Shown piece by piece: positions 59,671 to 64,000 of a stretch of 64,000 nt of DNA. Numbering within the stretch: the stretch's first letter is position 1; every line of letters starts with the position of its first letter. A program made the translations under genes and the position numbers. The DNA is from Ryuthela nishihirai (lineage: Eukaryota; Arthropoda; Arachnida; Araneae; Heptathelidae): the NCBI GenBank assembly GCA_038380435.1, contig JAWZYU010000034.1, positions 4,012,704-4,076,703 on the forward strand, given 5' to 3'. The notes under the pieces were generated by a model. It was not told where the DNA came from, did not search any database, and saw only the letters and a program-made list of their open reading frames with translations.

Positions 59671-60312
59671 TGGAATCCAGATTGCACCGCAGAAGAAAGA
59701 AACTCAGGCTCAGAACAAGGCTTGGGGGGTGTTTCGGAGGTATCCGACGACCCCCAACCTTGAAAATTTCGAACGCGCCCGGGCGAAAGCTCGTTTCGTC
59801 CGACGCCAGAGCCAGAAGGAATCTTGGATCAAGTATACATCTTCTATCACCCGCACGACTAGTTCTAAGGTCGTGTGGGATAAAGTCCGGAAGATGAGTG
59901 GGAACTACACGTCCCACTCGTTATCGATCCTGCAGCACAATGGACAGGCAATTGCTGATCCCAAAGCAATTACCGACACTCTGGGGGAGTCATTCTCTTC
60001 CATCTCTTCGTCTTCCTCTTACTCCCCCGAGTTTCTGGCCCAGAAGGGCAGGACGGAGCACTCTCCGCTGTCTTTCCACTCGAATGGCCTGGAGCCTTAC
60101 AACAGGCCATTCACAGCGGAGGAGCTTCGCCATGCTCTGCACTCTTCTCGTGGCTTTGCTGTAGGGCCGGACAATGTTCATTATGCCATGCTCCAACATC
60201 TGTCACCATCGAGTAAGGATCGGCTGCTCTATCTTTTCAATCGCATTTTTCTCGAGGAGCAGTTTCCGGACTCCTGGCGGGAGGCCTTCGTCTTGGCCTT
60301 TCCCAAGCCAGG
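59671..60312 (+). pseudogene. LINE RT N-terminal region
   Basis: In a different frame (open 59609-60385) the linker and RT N-terminus are readable: NKAWGVFRRYPT, RRQSQKESWIKYTSS, VGPDNVHYAMLQHL, LYLFNRIFLEEQFPDSW, AFVLAFPKPG. The last element is the usual RT motif before the fingers domain. Right after it the sequence skips to a much later RT motif. Confidence 0.8.
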
Positions 60313-61370
60313 CGTGTCCGTGTCGGTAACACTCTGTCGTGGCCGTACCCCCAAGAACAGGGGGTGCCACAAGGCTGCGTTCTGAGTGTTACACTTTTCA
60401 CTGTCAAGATTAATTCTATAACTAGACAACTTCCTCCATCAGTAGGCAATACCCTCTATGTTGATGACTTTAGCATCTTTTGCTCTTCGTCCAGCATGAG
60501 GGTCATTGAAAGACAACTGCAAATTGCCCTGAACAATCCTTCGGTTTGTGCGACGGCAAACGGGTTTCGGTTCTCCCCACAGAAGACCGCTTGTGTGCAT
60601 TTTTGCCACAAGCGTAATCTTCATCTGGATCCCGAACTGCAGCTCGGGGGTAACATCATTCCAGTTGTGGCGGAGACCAAGTTTCTCGGTCTCATATTCG
60701 ATCGGAAATTGACCTTTTTACCACACATACGTCATCTCAGGTCCAAGTGCACGCGGGCATTGAACATCGTCAAGGTCCTCTCCTCCCTTTCTTGGTGGGG
60801 GGGGGGGGGGGGGGCGGACCGATGTTCTTTGCTCCGCCTGTACCGCGCACTTGTCCGATCGAAACTGGACTACGGATCCCAGGTGTACGACTCGGCCCGG
60901 GATTCGGTGGTGAAGGTGCTGGACCCCCTCCATCATCAGGCCCTCCGTGTTTGCACGGGAGCCTTCTGCACCTCACCGGTCCCGAGTCTATACGTTGAGA
61001 CCGACGAACCATCTTTATCTCTTCGCCGTCAGCAGTTGTCCCTACAATATGCTTTTAAATTGCGATCCCTGCATTGCCATCCCACTTGGGACTGCGTTTT
61101 CAGTCCGAAGTGGGAAATGCTTTACACAAATCGGCCGACTGCCATTCGTCCTTTTGGTTTGCGTGTCCGAGGCTACCTCAGAGACATTAACACCAGTCTC
61201 AATAGCGTTGCACAGTCGACAGCTGAGTCACTTCCACCATGGCTCGCTGTTTCTCCTTCCTGCGATTTTTCCCTGTGTAGGACGGGGAAGGCCTTTACAC
61301 CCGACTGTATGTACCGGCAACTCTTTGCCAGCCATCGTGCTGAGCACCCGGACTTCTTGCCTGTCTTTAC
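60313..61370 (+). pseudogene. LINE RT palm and C-terminal region
   Basis: The frame resumes with RVRVGNTLS and EQGVPQGCVLSVTLF, then TLYVDDFSIF (catalytic DD in codons 60463-60468). KFLGLIFDRKLTF and LYRALVRSKLDYGSQVYDSA (thumb) follow. Motif A with the first catalytic Asp is absent, so about 100-150 residues are deleted at about 60310. A run of 18 G (60797-60814) encodes extra Gly residues without breaking frame. Confidence 0.85.
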
Positions 61371-62197
61371 ATGGCTCGAAGTCTGGCACTTCCGTGGGAT
61401 CGGCCATGGTCTGCTGTGATGTAATCATTGCAGACCAGATCCCACTGCAGTGTTCCATCTTCACTGCAGAGTTGCACACTATCAGTCTCGCCTTGGACCA
61501 CGTGGCGACTAAGCATCATCGTCGGTGTGTGCTTACTCGATTCGCTTAGCTCGCTACAAAGCTTACAAGCTTATCGCTTAGTAAGAACTGGGTGAGGCAT
61601 CAGCCTCACCCAGTTCTTACTAAGATCCGCCAGCAGCTACATCGTCTGGCGGCCACCACTACCATCCATTTCTGTTGGGTGCCCGGTCATGTCAGAATCA
61701 GGGGCAATGATTTGGCAGATTCTGCTGCTAGGTCAGCCACGCCCCTGTCCGACTCTACGTTGCCGGTTCCCTATCTGGATTTCCGGCAGCGTTTCTCCAC
61801 CGAGCTCCGGGCACAGTGGCAGAGATCTTGGTCAGAACAGCTTACCAACAAGCTCTTTGAGATCAAACCTATCATCAAACCATGGCAGTCTTGTTACCGC
61901 AGGAATCGCAAGGAGGAAGTTGTGCTTGCTCGGCTCCGCTTCGGTCATTCGTTTATTACTCAATCGTTTCCTTTACGGGCGGACGACTTACCTAAGTGTG
62001 AGTTTTGTGACACCATTTTAACTATCAAACACATTTTAATATCATGTCCATGTTTTAACTTTGAACGACGTTTGTATTTTACATTTCATGATTTTACGTC
62101 CGAGCCCCTTACACTCGGACATTTGTTAGCTGATCATCGTTGTTTTAACGCTGTCTTTCAATTTTTACAATTTACAGGTTATTTTACTCGTCTATAA
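61371..62197 (+). pseudogene. LINE RNase H domain
   Basis: A two-base deletion near 61370 removes the Asp of the expected TDGS motif and shifts frame. SKSGTSVGSAMV and FTAELHTISLALD (with the catalytic Glu) follow. A shift near 61539 and a 21-bp inverted repeat at 61577-61624 interrupt the middle. Then WVPGHVRIRGNDLADSAARS, with the last catalytic Asp and His-containing motif, leads to a C-terminal Cys-bearing region (CEFCDTILTIKHILISCPCF) and a stop at about 62197. Confidence 0.85.
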
Positions 62198-62464
62198 TTT
62201 TACTCTACTGATTATTTTATAAATGATTAACCCAGGTTGTATACACCTGGTTACTTTTATTTTTACAAAATATTTCTACATTTGTTTATTGTTATTCACT
62301 GCTTGTTATTTTATTATTCTACATTTGTCTCGTTAAATTTCTAGTTTGTTTTTAAAAATTGGTTGAGGGTTCCATGACTTTTATCTTTTTACATCTTGGA
62401 CATTCGTTTGGCGCATTATAGCCTTAGATGCTAATGCGCCATTAAACCCTAAACAACCAACCAA
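62198..62464 (+). other. LINE 3' UTR and tail
   Basis: AT-rich, with a small stem gcgcattatagcct ... gctaatgcgc at about 62411-62440. It ends taaaccctaaacaaccaacc, which resembles the SINE tail (taaaacaacccaaccc). Confidence 0.75.
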
Positions 62465-62728
62465 CCCCAATATTCTCTGAGCCTTCGGGGTCCATGTGAC
62501 CTGGCCATTTAGCCCATGGTGTGCAAAAAAGTGCCGCTCAGAGGTAAAACAATCCAACGTTAAAGAACACGCTCGATGGCCTTGACTGCAGGCTACAATC
62601 TGTCTCCCAACAGCTGTTCCAGTGGGTCTCCTTCCCCAACCTTCTCTGATCCTTCAGGATTCCCCGTGACCTAGCCATTTAGCCCGTGGTGTGCAAAAAA
62701 GTGCCGCTCAGAGGTAAAAGAACCCAAC
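62465..62728 (+). mobile_element. Continuation of the SINE multimer after the LINE
   Basis: Resumes at ccccaatattctctgagcct, finishes that body at aaaacaatccaac, then has one more body from cgttaaagaacacgctcgat to aaaagaacccaacc. Confidence 0.85.
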
Positions 62729-63046
62729 CTTTCCTCTGGTCGGTGAAATTATTGTCGGTGAAGTTATTGTTTGAAAAACAATAACGACTTACTCACTCCA
62801 AATTCACACACAACAAAGGTGACTTTTCTGAAATATGTGAAATAAATTTCTACTTCAGAATTATTTTGATTTTTTATGCGCTGAAGGTTATTTTTTTTCA
62901 GTTGTACCTTCCCCACATTTCGATTGGCACAGATACAACCTGAAGAATTTCCCGCCGTTTCTGTGCTCGTTGCTGACCTTAGCCTCGCTCTCAGAACCCG
63001 CGGCTTCTTCGCAAAGTATCGAGATATTTATTTGGACAGAATTTGG
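62729..63046. other. Unassigned spacer
   Basis: No feature that I can support. Confidence 0.45.
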
Positions 63047-63048
63047 TA

Positions 63049-63513
63049 CAGTCGCTCAAAAAAGTATCCGAACACTATGGTTGATTACAGAATTCAGAAA
63101 AAATATCTGGCAACGATTTTTTTTAGAAATGAGTGATCTGGTAACTTTCGTGTCACGTGACACAAAGGTTGCCAGATCACTAATTTCTAAAAAAATCGTT
63201 GCGAGATATTTTTTCTGAATTCTGTAATCAACCATAGTGTTCGGATACTTTTTTGAGCGACTGTAGTTGGTCATATTATTTTGATACTAGATCGTGTGGG
63301 CTCATTCACCGAAATATTGAGCGTGTGCAGTTACCGTTCACAGCAAACTGGAGCGTGTGCAGTTACTGTACACGCTCCAGATATTTTTCCTGAATTCTGT
63401 AATCACGTGACAAGAAGGTTGCCAGATCATTAATTTCTAAAAAAAATCGTTGCCAGATACTTTTCTGAATTCTGTAATCAAACAGAGTGTTCGGATACTT
63501 TTTTGAGCGACTG
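63049..63513. mobile_element. Short and long-form foldback elements
   Basis: A complete short copy (63049-63263, TA on both sides) is followed by a long-form half (63266-63513) with a shortened inner palindrome. Confidence 0.82.
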
Positions 63514-63616
63514 TACCTGTGGTTCCCGATCTACTGGACTGGATGGTGCCAAATTTCACACTCTGGTATTCCCTATGTCACCTCGTGTTAGGTTAAAAAA
63601 ATCAGGTTTCTAGCTA

Positions 63617-63831
63617 CTGTTGCTCAAAAAAGTATCCGAACACTACGGCTGATTACAGAATTCAGAAAAAATATCTCGCAACGATTTTTTTAGAAATTAG
63701 TGATCTGGCAACCTTTGTGTCACGTGACACGAAAGTTACCAGATCACTCATTTCTAAAAAAAATCGTTGCCAGATATTTTTTCTGAATTCTGTAATCAGC
63801 CGTAGTGTTCGGATACTTTTTTGAGCGACTG
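63617..63831. mobile_element. Short foldback element
   Basis: Complete palindrome of 215 bp. The left end is slightly altered (ctgttgctcaaaaaagtatc) and TA is on both sides. Confidence 0.82.
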
Positions 63832-64000
63832 TACCATGGAAAGCCTTAAAATAATAATGCCTTCGGAAATGTATGGATCTGGCAACTGCAGCAGATTTAA
63901 ATCTTATTAATGACACTTAGTTCACAGTTCAGGGAGCAATAAATGGCAACAATAAAGTTGACAACGATTATCGTTTTCCGTAGGAATAGCATAGTAAATA
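63832..64000. other. Unassigned end of window
   Basis: No feature seen. Confidence 0.45.

Larger units (their letters stand above)
56619..62464 (+). mobile_element. I/Jockey-type LINE, nearly full length, inactive
   Basis: The 5.85-kb insertion has a 10-bp target duplication ccccaatatt at 56609-56618 and 62465-62474. It contains a ~960-bp GC-rich 5' UTR, an ORF1 with three zinc knuckles, an endonuclease, a reverse transcriptase, an RNase H and a 3' tail of aac/aacc repeats. GC content is clearly higher than in the surroundings. It is disabled by a deletion joining ORF1 to the endonuclease, a stop, several frameshifts and a deletion of the middle of the RT. RNase H points to the I group; the other domains would also fit Jockey. 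Confidence 0.9.

Overview
The window reads as repeat-dominated, AT-rich nuclear DNA of an animal, most likely an arthropod and possibly an arachnid. This is inferred from the combination of a P-element-type transposase relic, an I/Jockey-type LINE with RNase H, and a tRNA-derived SINE with a long metazoan-type body. No intact host gene, rRNA, functional tRNA, CRISPR array or prokaryotic operon is visible. Nearly all long open frames lie inside tandem arrays or SINEs and are by-products of repeat period.

Layout: 1-5.5 kb holds palindromic TA-flanked foldback elements, a ~31-bp minisatellite and a ~1-kb segmental duplication. 5.2-7.1 kb has a 35-bp array, more of the 31-bp family and an old SINE. 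7.8-9.7 kb is a 33-bp minisatellite. 11.4-13.5 kb is a decayed P-superfamily transposase on the minus strand, running directly into a 2.8-kb array of 37-bp hairpin-forming units (13.5-16.4 kb) that has captured and tandemly multiplied a piece of the transposase. 17.7-27 kb is mainly SINEs (several as head-to-tail multimers), a 31-bp pyrimidine-rich array, foldback elements and a 23-bp array. 28.4-36.3 kb is one ~8-kb array of 22/24-bp units. 37-44 kb carries SINEs and a 30-bp array with 343-bp higher-order units. 45-49.3 kb has a 40-bp array, a 666-bp TIR element with a nested foldback, and a second LINE reverse-transcriptase fragment. 49.3-56.6 kb is SINEs and foldbacks. 56.6-62.5 kb is an almost full-length but dead LINE inserted in a SINE multimer. 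The end returns to foldback elements.

Mobile families present: (1) a ~388-bp tRNA-derived SINE, about 27 copies or fragments, with A and B boxes and a tRNA-Met-like head; (2) a ~216-bp near-perfect palindrome with Tc1/mariner-like ends and TA flanks, plus a longer derivative with its own 36-bp palindrome; (3) an I/Jockey-type LINE; (4) an unassigned LINE; (5) a P-element relic; (6) a 17-bp-TIR foldback element. Tandem arrays of about thirteen kinds occupy roughly a third of the window. The most informative observations are mechanistic: SINE multimers bounded by one target duplication, transposase sequence recruited into a palindromic satellite, and a 21-bp hairpin inside the LINE RNase H region that looks like a template-switch scar. 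I found no convincing new multi-gene system.
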